NCBI GenBank assembly: GCA_910584235.1
Contig: CAJTZD010000009.1
Coordinates: forward strand, 42,856-106,855
Length of the DNA: 64,000 nt
DNA from: an uncultured Acetatifactor sp.
GTDB lineage: Bacteria > Bacillota > Clostridia > Lachnospirales > Lachnospiraceae
Reading direction: 5' to 3'
Part shown: positions 53,001 through 61,251 of the stretch, in pieces
Numbering within the stretch: the first letter of the stretch is position 1
Layout: every line of letters starts with the position of its first letter
Translations under genes and position numbers: made by a program
The notes under the pieces: generated by a model
Seen by the model: only the letters and a program-made list of their open reading frames with translations
Told to the model about the DNA's origin: nothing
Database searches by the model: none

Positions 53001-53244
53001 GGGCGGCCATGTGATGCTGGAGACCTGTAAGCCTGCCTTTGACAGGCGGGACGCCGTGGTGCTGCGGCTTTATGAGACCAAAGGCTGCGCCGGGGAGACC
53101 AGGCTTTCCCTGCCCCGCTGTGTAAGGAGAGTCTTTGCCTGCAATATGCTGGAGGAGCCGGGGGAGGAGCTGGCGCTTGCCCAGGGAAAAGTGCGGCTGC
53201 GGTTTGGAGCCTTTGAGATTCGGACGCTGCTGCTGGTAGTGTGA
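50092..53244 (+). CDS. Alpha-mannosidase, GH38
   Basis: A 1050-residue cytosolic glycosidase of full family length. The zinc and catalytic motifs are HLDLAW (HxDxxW; His253, Asp255), the nucleophile Asp365 in WLPDTFGF, and the later HDILPG motif. An N-terminal sugar-binding-like domain (about 30-160) and the C-terminal beta domains are present. It removes terminal alpha-mannose. AGGGAGG abuts an ATG at 50086, but ATG 50092 has 6 nt of spacing and is preferred. No signal peptide is seen, so it acts on imported substrate. Confidence 0.93.
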   Translation: MKLGRQWDERLRIWDEAFGRNLYTRLEDVALSGFVTMEQLSLEEAMARDFQPFPTGAQWGKKWEYGWFRASVTMPKEAAGKRIAVHLAPGPEMLVYVNGQEAGSIDSKHSMVELSPCAASGECFEIYAECYAGHGVRQEGAGICRRSDEPVPEPPCCQCRVECSHFGIYEEEMAAAYADYHTLYELWKALPDSDLRTMKIGQALQRFTYVADFEAREPGRRESIREGRKLLWPLLDKKNGDTVPEFTVFGQSHLDLAWLWPLEETKRKAARTYSNQLALMRRYPDYKFLLCSPTVLEYLREYYPGLFERVRERAKAGQFVPEGAVYVESDTNLPGGESLVRQFVLGKRWFLENFGVDSRMAWLPDTFGFSGALPQIMKGCRVPYFATQKLLRCDPECGQFPYNVFWWEGIDGTRILSHIYKKNNAVFGSGALRERWEKDRNQRQDIDTFLFPFGYGDGGGGPTELMVETAMRCRDLEGAPRCTMESPAAFFDRLDPACVENVYYGELYLAWHRGTYTTQAGIKRGVRKAEYALREAEYLAGLLRLAGWPGADLDGSSDSAGRLGLDGGEDSVLRKLEELWKLLLVQEFHDILPGTSIERVNREATEALERVERESRELAEELLGRLAGGRALFNSLSWERSFGGLKLPPCGYVRLGEEKGPDLLGGEADRDYGVLVAQKKGGCQESPGAFLLIEKEDKNTISFQNGFYRVRLDTRGQIVSLISRESGYEYADRPLNQWKLYRDVNIDYDAWELGRMYEQAPEELTGCSTLGLEKHPDGSVTAVVERREAYFTAKQRIRFRADSPRIDFDTEIDWQEHHRILKADFPTTVYTKEVLQEIQFGYIRRPTHKSRQYEQDLYETCHHKYAVLTDGENGFALLNDCKYGLSAKDSRLSLTLLRAPVMPDMRADRGEHRFTYSILPFTGPFVHSRVTEEAYECNVEVTARGYGGETSEESCRRAFVKGAVSFFHLKGGHVMLETCKPAFDRRDAVVLRLYETKGCAGETRLSLPRCVRRVFACNMLEEPGEELALAQGKVRLRFGAFEIRTLLLVV

Positions 53245-53466
53245 TAATCCGTTTGAAGCGGCCGGCCGCGCGGGCAGGCCGGGGCCAGACTTAGCGGCAG
53301 ACAGTGTGGAAAATGGATGGTTTCGGGCAGATATATGTCCCGTTCAGAACGGCACTGAGGCAGCAGGCGCATGATGGGAAGTGCAGTCGGCCAGGAAAGA
53401 ATATGACTACAATGCAGTAAAATGCAGAAACGACAGATGCCTGGAGGGGCATGGGGGAGTGACGCT

Positions 53467-54414
53467 ATGTATGATATCGGAATTGATGTGGGAGGTACCG
53501 GCATTACCGCCGGGCTGGTGGACGACGAGTGCAGACTGACGGCAGGAAAAACCATTGCCACGGACAGGGAACTTACGGCCGGGGCAATGGCGGGAGTGCT
53601 GCTGGGGCTGGTAAGAGATCTGATGGCGGAGAACGGCGTGAATGCCTCCGGTGTCCGGACTATCGGCGTGGGAGTACCGGGGACGGCAAACGCTGAGACG
53701 GGCCGGATCGAATATGCCAACAATCTGCCTTTCTGTCAGGGGAATTTAAGGGATCTTTTGCAGAGACAGACCTCCAAAAAGATTTACTTTGAAAACGACG
53801 CCAACGCGGCGGCTTGGGGAGAGTACCTGGTTCTCGACAAAAAGCCGGATTCTTTTCTTATGGTGACCCTGGGCACCGGGGTGGGGGGAGGCATCATTCA
53901 GGACGGGAAGATTCTGCGGGGCGTCAACTATGCCGCCGGGGAGTTGGGGCATATGACCATCCGCTATAACGGGATTCCCTGCAACTGCGGCAGGCGGGGG
54001 TGCCTGGAAGCCTATGCTTCCGCCGAGGCGCTGATTGCCAGAGCACGGAGAGCCATGGACAAAAAGAGGAAGAGCTTTCTCTGGGAGCTGTGCGGTCAAA
54101 ACCAGGAAAACATGAATGCGAAGCTTGTGTTTGACGCTTACAGGCAGGGGGATAAGACGGCGGTAAAGGTATTGGAAAAATACGCGGAGCTCTTAAGCGA
54201 GGGGCTTGCCAATATGATTAATATCCTGCAGCCCCGGGTGCTGTGCATCGGAGGCGGCATCAGCAGGTCGGGAGACATTTTGCTGCCGATGCTTCGGGAG
54301 AGGGTCAGCGGGAAGATTTATTCCAGGGATTCCGCTGTGAATACGGAACTGAGGGCGGCAAGGCTGGATAATAACGCGGGGATCATCGGTGCCGCGAAGC
54401 TGTGGCAAGTGTGA
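53467..54414 (+). CDS. ROK-family sugar kinase
   Basis: A 315-residue kinase. The ATP-binding start is DIGIDVGGTGITAGLVD; the ROK signature and zinc site are GELGHMTIR with CNCGRRGCLEAYAS (near 165-185); the catalytic Asp lies in FENDANAAAWGE. It would phosphorylate glucose, mannose or a similar hexose released by the GH38 enzyme. GGGGGAG before ATG 53467 decides the start. Its TGA lies inside the first arm of repeat copy 3. Confidence 0.9.
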   Translation: MYDIGIDVGGTGITAGLVDDECRLTAGKTIATDRELTAGAMAGVLLGLVRDLMAENGVNASGVRTIGVGVPGTANAETGRIEYANNLPFCQGNLRDLLQRQTSKKIYFENDANAAAWGEYLVLDKKPDSFLMVTLGTGVGGGIIQDGKILRGVNYAAGELGHMTIRYNGIPCNCGRRGCLEAYASAEALIARARRAMDKKRKSFLWELCGQNQENMNAKLVFDAYRQGDKTAVKVLEKYAELLSEGLANMINILQPRVLCIGGGISRSGDILLPMLRERVSGKIYSRDSAVNTELRAARLDNNAGIIGAAKLWQV

Positions 54415-54508
54415 GAAGAAGTTCTAGGCACCGATTTTTCTTGACAACAGAAAGTGTGAACGGAATGAAAGCTTAAGTGAACATGGTTCGCTTTGGGCAG
54501 GCATTCTT
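54409..54508 (+). repeat. Dispersed double-hairpin repeat, copy 3 (degenerate)
   Basis: It starts GTGTGAG over the ROK stop codon, keeps AAGAAGTTCTA from hairpin A, then the tail module GCACCGATTTTTCTTGACAACAGAA (after B in copy 2, here before B), then a diverged hairpin B (GAATG...GAAC ATG GTTCGC...CATTC). Confidence 0.7.
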
Positions 54509-54574
54509 TAAGCGCGTTTTTTGCGCTTTGACTTGTACTGATGGGAAGTATAAACAGTCATTGAGGAGGTACAT

Positions 54575-56245
54575 ATGGAAAAGCATTATCAGAAAATGAT
54601 TTCGGATACCCGGGACAGGGTGGTGAAGTCTCTGCAGATTCAGATTCTGGATCCGGAAAGTCCGCGGTACGGAGGCTTTGCGGATCCTGCGGGGATTGTC
54701 CAGGCGAAGTTCGCAATTTACCGCATCGCCAGCATGGTGGCGGCATACTGCAATGAGGATACCTGCTTTTATCAGGATGGAAGGGTGCTTTCCGGGATTA
54801 TGACAGGGCTGGACTATGTGACCCGGGTCCAGCACGAGAACGGTCTGTTTGACTACATTACCTGCAATTTCTTTTCCGCGCCCGACACGGCTTTCTGTGT
54901 CAAGAAGCTGTTGCCGGTGTATCAGTATCTGAAAGCCAGGAGAGAGGGAGCGCTTGGCGGGGCGCTGACCATGGAAGAAAACGGTATCCTGGAAAAGGTG
55001 GAGGACATTGTGCGCAGGGGGGCCTATGGCCTTTTGCAGGGGGGCTTCCATACGCCCAACCACCGCTGGGCCATTGCCTCCGTGCTGATGAGCTGCAGCA
55101 GGCTCTTTGCCTGTGAGGAGATGGAGCAAGCGGCTTTCACCTATCTGAATGAGGGGATTGACTGTAATGAGGACGGGGAGTTTGCGGAGAAGTCGGCAGG
55201 GAATTATAACCGGATCAATAACGATGCCATGATTCTGCTGTCGGAGGCCACGGGGGATGCTTCCTACGAGCAGAATGCCCTCCGGAATCTCCGCATGATG
55301 CTTACCTACTGGGAGCCTGACGACAGTGTCTTTACGGCCAATTCCACCCGTTTTGACAAGGACAGGCTGGTGTATCCAAAAGACTACTATATGGAATATC
55401 TGAAGATGGGACTGAAATATGACATTCCGGAATTCCTCCAGATGTGTAATACTATCTTTGAGATTGTGGACAGGCGGCATATCACTTCACCGGATTTCCT
55501 GATCTGGTTTATGCTGCATCCGGAATATCGGAAGCTGGAATTTGAGGGAAGTTATCGGCGGCCTGACTTTGAGCGCTTTTATGCGGAATCCGGCATTGCC
55601 AGGGGCCAGCAGGGCCGGTTTACCTATACGGTGATGAACGGAAAGTCCAATTTCCTCTATTTCCATAACGGCACCGTGAAGCTGGAGATGAAAGTGGCGG
55701 GAAGCTTCTGCGAGCACAGGGCTTTTCGCAGCGAACGGATGGAACGGGTGTCTGACAGGGAGTATCATTTAAGCCAGGTGATGAGAGGCTGGTATTACCT
55801 GCCCTTTGCCGAGAAGCCCCCTACCAGCGACTGGTGGAAGATGGACAATGGCTCCCGGGACAAAAAGTCGGGGCCTGATATGTACATTGACGTGTGGGTA
55901 AAGGAAGTGGAGAACGGACTGGATGTGAGGGTGAAGACCTCCGGGGTGGCGGGGGCTCCCTGGCGAATCGAGCTTGCGTTCTCCGGCGTGGATTTCCTCA
56001 CCAACGACTATGTGGACCTGCCTCTGACGGGCAGCGAGGTGGTTGTGGTGAAGCAGGGCTTTACCCAGGTGGGAAACGGGAAAGACGCTTTGGTGACAGG
56101 CCCCTGCTTCGGGGAGCATCATTTTACCGAGGGCAAGGAGGACAGCGAGGCCAAGACGCCCGGAGCCGCCACATTGTATCTGACGGCATATACGCCCTTT
56201 GACAGGGAGATACAGATCCGGGACAAGGTGAGCATCTGCCGGTGA
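54575..56245 (+). CDS. Unrecognised (alpha/alpha)-toroid plus beta-sandwich protein, possible uronate lyase or hydrolase
   Basis: A 556-residue cytosolic protein that I cannot assign to a named family. The first 330 residues are helical, with conserved-looking polar clusters GFHTPNHRWAIASVL (near 158-172) and CNEDGEFAEKSAGNYNRINNDA (near 197-217). The rest is beta-rich (TYTVMNGKSNFLYFHNG onward). The helical toroid plus beta-sandwich layout and NHRW / DGEF...GNY type motifs recall heparinase-like and related enzymes acting on uronic acids. GAGGAGGT five nt before the ATG. No signal peptide. It lies between ROK and iolC and is probably part of the same pathway. Confidence 0.6.
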   Translation: MEKHYQKMISDTRDRVVKSLQIQILDPESPRYGGFADPAGIVQAKFAIYRIASMVAAYCNEDTCFYQDGRVLSGIMTGLDYVTRVQHENGLFDYITCNFFSAPDTAFCVKKLLPVYQYLKARREGALGGALTMEENGILEKVEDIVRRGAYGLLQGGFHTPNHRWAIASVLMSCSRLFACEEMEQAAFTYLNEGIDCNEDGEFAEKSAGNYNRINNDAMILLSEATGDASYEQNALRNLRMMLTYWEPDDSVFTANSTRFDKDRLVYPKDYYMEYLKMGLKYDIPEFLQMCNTIFEIVDRRHITSPDFLIWFMLHPEYRKLEFEGSYRRPDFERFYAESGIARGQQGRFTYTVMNGKSNFLYFHNGTVKLEMKVAGSFCEHRAFRSERMERVSDREYHLSQVMRGWYYLPFAEKPPTSDWWKMDNGSRDKKSGPDMYIDVWVKEVENGLDVRVKTSGVAGAPWRIELAFSGVDFLTNDYVDLPLTGSEVVVVKQGFTQVGNGKDALVTGPCFGEHHFTEGKEDSEAKTPGAATLYLTAYTPFDREIQIRDKVSICR

Positions 56246-56259
56246 GGAAGCGCTTTCGG
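56245..56259 (+). promoter_or_regulatory. Possible CcpA (cre) site
   Basis: AGGAAGCGCTTTCGG straddles the stop of the 556-residue gene and resembles the cre consensus (TGAAAGCGCTTTCA) at its centre. Weak evidence; it could control the genes from 56458 onward. Confidence 0.3.
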
Positions 56260-56457
56260 GAACGGTAATGGATGGTCAGGCGGAATCGGCCTGCAGAATC
56301 CGAGAAACCTACATGGGATGCGGAGAGTGAGAGACGAAGCGGGATTCAGAACGGCAGTAATGGAAGATAAGACGAAGCTGGGGTAAGATCAACGGCCATG
56401 CGGGAAAAGGATGAACTTGGACGAATGCCAACAGCCATATAGGAGGAGTAAAAGACT

Positions 56458-57201
56458 TTGGAGCGAAACGAGAAAGAACTGGTGAAAACATATGTGCCCC
56501 ATCTGCGGTATGACCGGGCGGAGCCTTTTGCGCTGCAGGGAATCGGCTATACCTTGTATGGAGAAAAAATGAATAAAGAATTGCTTGATTCCGGCATGAA
56601 AATATGGCAGAATGGAGAGAGAGGAATATCCGCAAAAAGCCCTTCCTGCAGGCGTATCATACAGGCGCCTCCAGAGGGGATGGCAATCGAGTATGCCTTT
56701 TACTACGATTTTGACATCCAGCATCTCTACGACCTGGAGCATGCCTTTGTGTATCTGGACAGAGAGGGGCAGATCGTAGGTGTGGAGAGCAGCTTCCACG
56801 GGAAGTTCTTAAACAGCAGAATAGAGGGCATCACCCAGTATGAGGGCACCCATCCGGTGCTGTACGTGCAGCCGGGAAAGCATGCGCTTCTGCCTGCGCC
56901 GGCGTATTTTCAGCTGGTGATTGACAGGGACACGGCCTGCCACAGGGATGCGGGAGAAGCGGGATTTCTCATCGGTCCCATGTTCGAGGGAAGACTCTTT
57001 ACGGATCGGGAGAGAGACCGGAAAGTAGAAACGTATATTCGCAGGAATTATGCTTTTAGGCCAACCTGGGATTTTACGGAAAAAAGTCCTGACGGGCGCA
57101 GCACGGAGGAGCTTCTCATGCCCTGGGAGGAGCTGGACGGGCTGATGCTGCGGCGCCTGGGGGAATGGAGCAGGAGAATAGAAGAGGATACGCCCGCTTA
57201 A
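56458..57201 (+). CDS. Unrecognised protein of the inositol cluster
   Basis: A 247-residue cytosolic protein. AGGAGGAG (56441-56448) lies 9 nt before a TTG start at 56458. The central pattern EYAFYYDFDIQHLYDLEHAFVYLD...VVGVESSFHGKF...THPVLYVQPGKHALLP has many His and aromatic residues, loosely like VPS62/DUF946-type proteins, but I do not recognise a family with confidence. No TM or signal peptide. iolC follows after 21 bp, so it is co-transcribed with the iol genes. It may be an enzyme for the sugar-inositol substrate. Confidence 0.6.
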   Translation: MERNEKELVKTYVPHLRYDRAEPFALQGIGYTLYGEKMNKELLDSGMKIWQNGERGISAKSPSCRRIIQAPPEGMAIEYAFYYDFDIQHLYDLEHAFVYLDREGQIVGVESSFHGKFLNSRIEGITQYEGTHPVLYVQPGKHALLPAPAYFQLVIDRDTACHRDAGEAGFLIGPMFEGRLFTDRERDRKVETYIRRNYAFRPTWDFTEKSPDGRSTEELLMPWEELDGLMLRRLGEWSRRIEEDTPA

Positions 57202-57222
57202 AGCGGAGGGAAAGGATGTGTT

Positions 57223-58239
57223 TTGAGCATGCAGTACATTACATTTGACCAGACAAAGGAGTATGATCTGATTTTGCTGGGCAGGGTGGCCATTGATTTT
57301 AATCCGGTGGATTTAAACCGTCCTCTGGAGGTGAGCGCGAATTTTAATAAGTATCTGGGAGGGTCCCCGGCCAATATCGCGGTGGGGATGGCCCGTCTGG
57401 GGAAAAAGGTGGGCTTTATCGCCAGGGTGTCCGACGACCAGTTCGGAGATTATGTGACCCATTATTTCCAGAAAGAGGGTATTGATACCAGCCATATTTC
57501 AAGGTGCAGGAACGGGGAGAATTTAGGGCTTACCTTTACGGAGATCATCAGCCCATCGGAGAGCCGGATACTGATGTACCGGGACGGGGTGGCGGATCTG
57601 ATGCTGGAGCCGGAGGATGTGGACGAAGAGTATATCAAAAAGACCAAAGCTCTTTTGATTTCCGGCACGGCGCTTGCGGCCAGTCCCTCCAGGGAGGCTG
57701 CGCTGAAAGCGTTGATGCTGGCGAAGAAGAACCATATACCTGTGATATTTGACATTGACTACAGAGCTTATACCTGGAAGAGTGAGGATGAAATATCCGT
57801 GTACTATTCCCTTGTGGCTGCGCAGAGCGATGTGATTCTGGGCTCCCGGGAGGAATTTGACCTGACGGAGCGGATTCTGGGGGTCTGCGGGGACGACGGC
57901 GAGAGTGCGAAGCGCTGGCAGGGGTACGGGTGCAAGATCGTGGTGATCAAGCACGGCAAGGAGGGCTCCACGGCCTATACCTGCGATGGCAGCCATTACA
58001 CGGTAAAGCCGTTCCCCACCAATGCCATGAAAGGCTTCGGCGGCGGGGATGGGTACGCCTCTTCCTTTATCAGAGCGCTTATAGACGGCTGCAGCGTGCC
58101 CCAGGCTTTGGAGTACGGCTCTGCCTCCGCCTCCATGCTGATTTCCGCACACAGCTGTTCCGCCGCCATGCCTACGCTCTCGGAGGTAGAGGCATTCATT
58201 CGGGAAGAAAAGGCGAAATACGGCGAGATGGTAGTGTGA
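57223..58239 (+). CDS. iolC: 5-dehydro-2-deoxygluconokinase IolC
   Basis: A 338-residue PfkB-family kinase that phosphorylates 2-deoxy-5-keto-gluconate in myo-inositol catabolism. IolC-type features: DLILLGRVAIDFNPVDLNRPLE, NKYLGGSPANIAVGMARLG, and the PfkB signature FGGGDGYASSF with catalytic Asp near 279. Starts TTG 57223 and ATG 57229 are both possible; the AAAGGA spacing favours TTG. The TGA stop lies inside the first arm of repeat copy 4. Confidence 0.92.
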   Translation: MSMQYITFDQTKEYDLILLGRVAIDFNPVDLNRPLEVSANFNKYLGGSPANIAVGMARLGKKVGFIARVSDDQFGDYVTHYFQKEGIDTSHISRCRNGENLGLTFTEIISPSESRILMYRDGVADLMLEPEDVDEEYIKKTKALLISGTALAASPSREAALKALMLAKKNHIPVIFDIDYRAYTWKSEDEISVYYSLVAAQSDVILGSREEFDLTERILGVCGDDGESAKRWQGYGCKIVVIKHGKEGSTAYTCDGSHYTVKPFPTNAMKGFGGGDGYASSFIRALIDGCSVPQALEYGSASASMLISAHSCSAAMPTLSEVEAFIREEKAKYGEMVV

Positions 58240-58302
58240 GAAGTGCACTCACACAGAAGAATGCCCAAGCGAATTCTATTCGCTTTGCGCGGGCAATTCT
58301 TC
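58234..58302 (+). repeat. Dispersed double-hairpin repeat, copy 4 (short form)
   Basis: Hairpin A is reduced to GTGTGAG/CTCACAC (58234-58240 with 58248-58254). Hairpin B keeps GAAGAATGCCCAAGCGAA (58256-58273) pairing imperfectly with TTCGC...CAATTCTTC up to 58302. The iolC stop codon (58237-58239) is inside the first arm. Confidence 0.78.
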
Positions 58303-58408
58303 CGGGGTCATCGGGTTTTGGTTTGTATTGCCGATGAAATGGCATGAAGTGAAGTATAGCGGGCTACAAGACTTTGAAATGCTTTGGAATGGAAAGAAAG
58401 GAGCAGAC

Positions 58409-59188
58409 ATGTACGAGAATCCGGAATTTAATGAAAAAGGGGAGAAAATTCTCTGCCAGGAGACGGGGAAAAACAGCCAGATGCTGATGGATGTGCGTGT
58501 GCAGAGGCTGAAAGCGGGGGAAAAGGTCAGAATCATGGAGCAGGATAAGGAGACTGCTATTCTGCTGCTTGCGGGGAACGTGGTTTTTGCCTTTGAGGGA
58601 AAGAAAGAGACGGGAACGCGGCGCAGCGTCTTTCTGGATAAGCCCTATTGCCTGCACTGCGGCTGTAGAAGAGAGATGATTGTCACGGCTTTGGAGGACA
58701 GCAGGCTGCTGATTCAGCAGACCGGCAATCCCAATCCTTTTAATACCGTGTTCTATACGCCTGAAATGTGCACCCTGCAGGAGTTTGGAAAGGAGCAGTG
58801 GGAGGGCACTGCCCACAGGCAGGTGCTGACCGTGTTTGACTATGAGAACGCCCCCTATTCCAATATGGTCATGGGAGAGGTGTTCCACAAGCCGGGCTGC
58901 TGGTCCAGCTATCCGCCCCACTTCCATCCTCAGCCGGAGCTGTACTATTATGAGTTCGACAAGCCTCAGGGCTTTGGAGTGGGCTTTGTGGGAGAAGAGT
59001 GCTTCCGGGTGGAGGACCAGAGCTGCCTTGCCATTACGCCCATGCATGCCCATCAGCAGGCGGCGGCTCCGGGATACCGGATGTATTACGCGTGGCTGAT
59101 ACGGCATCTGGAGGGGGATCCCTGGCGCAAGACCCGGATTGTGGATCCGGCCCATGAGTGGCTGGACCATTCGGACTATCAGACCTGA
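58409..59188 (+). CDS. iolB: 5-deoxy-glucuronate isomerase IolB
   Basis: A 259-residue two-cupin enzyme converting 5-deoxy-glucuronate to 2-deoxy-5-keto-gluconate. The metal site is visible as PPHFHPQPELYYYEFDKPQGF (near 170-190) with a later MHAHQQAAAPG His. AAAGGAGCAGAC before ATG 58409 decides against the longer frame. It acts between IolD and IolC. Confidence 0.92.
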   Translation: MYENPEFNEKGEKILCQETGKNSQMLMDVRVQRLKAGEKVRIMEQDKETAILLLAGNVVFAFEGKKETGTRRSVFLDKPYCLHCGCRREMIVTALEDSRLLIQQTGNPNPFNTVFYTPEMCTLQEFGKEQWEGTAHRQVLTVFDYENAPYSNMVMGEVFHKPGCWSSYPPHFHPQPELYYYEFDKPQGFGVGFVGEECFRVEDQSCLAITPMHAHQQAAAPGYRMYYAWLIRHLEGDPWRKTRIVDPAHEWLDHSDYQT

Positions 59189-59331
59189 TCTGAGTGGGGA
59201 TACCTGTTTGTGCATCCATTGGGAAGCGTTATATAAAAATGAATTGTAAATGGCAGATAAAGATTTGAATCGGAAACAGATGAACCGGGACGATGAAGTA
59301 AAAATGCTATAAAGAAAGGATGGGATAAGAT

Positions 59332-61251
59332 ATGGCAGTTATGACAACCGCTCAGGCGCTGGTCCGTTTCCTGGATAACCAGTATGTGTCCTTTGACGGG
59401 CGGGAAACCAAATTTGTGGAGGGTATTTTTACCATATTCGGACACGGAATCGTGTGCGGACTGGGGGAGGCGCTGGATTCCTGCCCCGGGGGACTTAAGG
59501 TCTATCAGGGAAAGAACGAGCAGGGCATGGCCCATGCGGCCACGGCCTTTGCCAAACAGAATAACAGGAGAAAGATCATAGCCTGCGCTTCCTCCATAGG
59601 ACCGGGGGCGGCGAACATGATCACGGCAGCGGCTACGGCCACGGTAAACCATGTGCCCCTGCTGCTCTTTCCGGCGGACGCTTTCTCCACCAGGCAGCCG
59701 GACCCGGTGCTGCAGCAGTTTGAGCAGACGGATTCCCTGGCCATTACCACCAATGACGCCTACCGCGCAGTGTGCCGGTACTGGGATAGGATCGCCAGGC
59801 CGGAGCAGCTGATGTCGGCCATGATCAACGCCATGCGCGCACTGACGGACACGGCACAGGCCGGAGCGGTGTGCATTTGCCTGCCCCAGAACGTGGAGGG
59901 GGAGTGCTACGATTTCCCGGAGGAATTCTTCCGCAAGAGAGTGCACCGCATAGTGAGATGCGTGCCTGCCGCGGAGGAGCTGGAAGAGGCGGCAGAGGCG
60001 CTGGCAGCGGCTAAGAAGCCTCTGGTGATCTGCGGCGGAGGCGTGCGCTATTCGGAGGCCGGAGAGGCGCTGGAGCAATTCTGCGAGGAGTTCGGGATTC
60101 CTTTTGCGGAGACCCAGAGCGGCAAGACGGCCTGCCTCTCCTCCCATGCCTGCAATCTGGGAGGACTGGGCGTCACGGGAAACAGCGCCGGCAATGACAT
60201 TGCCAAAGAGGCGGATGTGATCCTGGGCATCGGCACCCGGTTTTCCGATTTTACCACCGGATCCAAATCCCTGTTCCGGGAGGATGCGCAGGTGGTCACT
60301 TTGAATACCTCGCGCTTTGACGCTTACAAGCTGGGCGCGGTGAAAGTGGTGGGGGATGCGAAGCTTGGCATTCTGGAGCTGGGGAGGCTGCTGCGGGCAA
60401 AGGGATACCACAGCGGCTACACCGACGAGGTAAAAGCGGCGAAAGAGGGATGGGACAGGGAGATGGAGCGTCTCTCCGCCTATGCTTACGGCGACGGATT
60501 CAAGCCCCTGATCGCTGCCGGAAATCCGCAGACCATTCCGGAATTCATTGAGATGACTGGCAGCGCCCTGACCCAGACGGCGGTGGTGGCCAGAGTGAGG
60601 AAGAAGATTCCGGCAGATGCCATCTGCGTGGGGGCTGCGGGTTCCCTGCCCGGAGACCTGCAGCGCATGTGGACCTCGGACGAGCGCTATTCCTACAATA
60701 TGGAATACGGCTATTCCTGTATGGGCTATGAGATTGCGGGCGCTTTCGGCTCCAAGCTGGCGCAGCCCCGGCGGGAAGTGTACGCCATGTGCGGAGACGG
60801 CAGCTACCTGATGCTCCACTCGGAACTGGTGACCTCTATCCAGGAACATCAGAAAATCAATGTGCTGCTTTTTGACAACAGCGGTTTCGGCTGCATCAAC
60901 AATCTGCAGATGTCGAACGGCATAGGCAATCTGGCCACAGAGTTCCGCTTCCGCGACAAAGACGGGAAACTCCTGGGAGACCTGATGCCCATTGACTTTG
61001 CGGCCTGTGCCGCCGGATACGGCGCAAAGACCTATCACGTGACGAGTATGGAGGAGCTGGACGCGGCTCTGGAGGATGCCCTGAAGCAGGAGGTATCCAC
61101 CCTCATTGACATCAAGGTGCTGCCCAAGACCATGACCGACGGATACGGGGCCTGGTGGCATGTGGGCATCGCAGGACATTCCGACAACGAAAAGGTGCGG
61201 GAAGCATTCGAAAATAAGCAGAAAAATCTGGAGAAAGCGAGGAAATACTGA
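59332..61251 (+). CDS. iolD: 3D-(3,5/4)-trihydroxycyclohexane-1,2-dione hydrolase IolD
   Basis: A 639-residue thiamine-diphosphate enzyme that opens the inositol ring. The N-terminal domain has FGHGIVCGLGEAL and the KNEQGMAHAA Glu; the C-terminal ThDP site is GDGSYLMLHSELVTSIQEHQKINVLLFDNSGFGCINN. Length is normal for IolD. AAAGAAAGGATGG lies upstream of the ATG. Its TGA overlaps the iolE ATG by one base (TGATG), so the two are coupled. Confidence 0.96.
   Translation: MAVMTTAQALVRFLDNQYVSFDGRETKFVEGIFTIFGHGIVCGLGEALDSCPGGLKVYQGKNEQGMAHAATAFAKQNNRRKIIACASSIGPGAANMITAAATATVNHVPLLLFPADAFSTRQPDPVLQQFEQTDSLAITTNDAYRAVCRYWDRIARPEQLMSAMINAMRALTDTAQAGAVCICLPQNVEGECYDFPEEFFRKRVHRIVRCVPAAEELEEAAEALAAAKKPLVICGGGVRYSEAGEALEQFCEEFGIPFAETQSGKTACLSSHACNLGGLGVTGNSAGNDIAKEADVILGIGTRFSDFTTGSKSLFREDAQVVTLNTSRFDAYKLGAVKVVGDAKLGILELGRLLRAKGYHSGYTDEVKAAKEGWDREMERLSAYAYGDGFKPLIAAGNPQTIPEFIEMTGSALTQTAVVARVRKKIPADAICVGAAGSLPGDLQRMWTSDERYSYNMEYGYSCMGYEIAGAFGSKLAQPRREVYAMCGDGSYLMLHSELVTSIQEHQKINVLLFDNSGFGCINNLQMSNGIGNLATEFRFRDKDGKLLGDLMPIDFAACAAGYGAKTYHVTSMEELDAALEDALKQEVSTLIDIKVLPKTMTDGYGAWWHVGIAGHSDNEKVREAFENKQKNLEKARKY

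Noticed and set aside
53233..53250. Fifth repeat copy after the GH38 gene
   Set aside because: Only GTAGTGTGA is shared; neither hairpin follows.
59179..61179. 666-codon minus-strand frame over iolD
   Set aside because: Antisense shadow of a clear ThDP enzyme gene; no motifs, composition typical of GC-skewed antisense frames.
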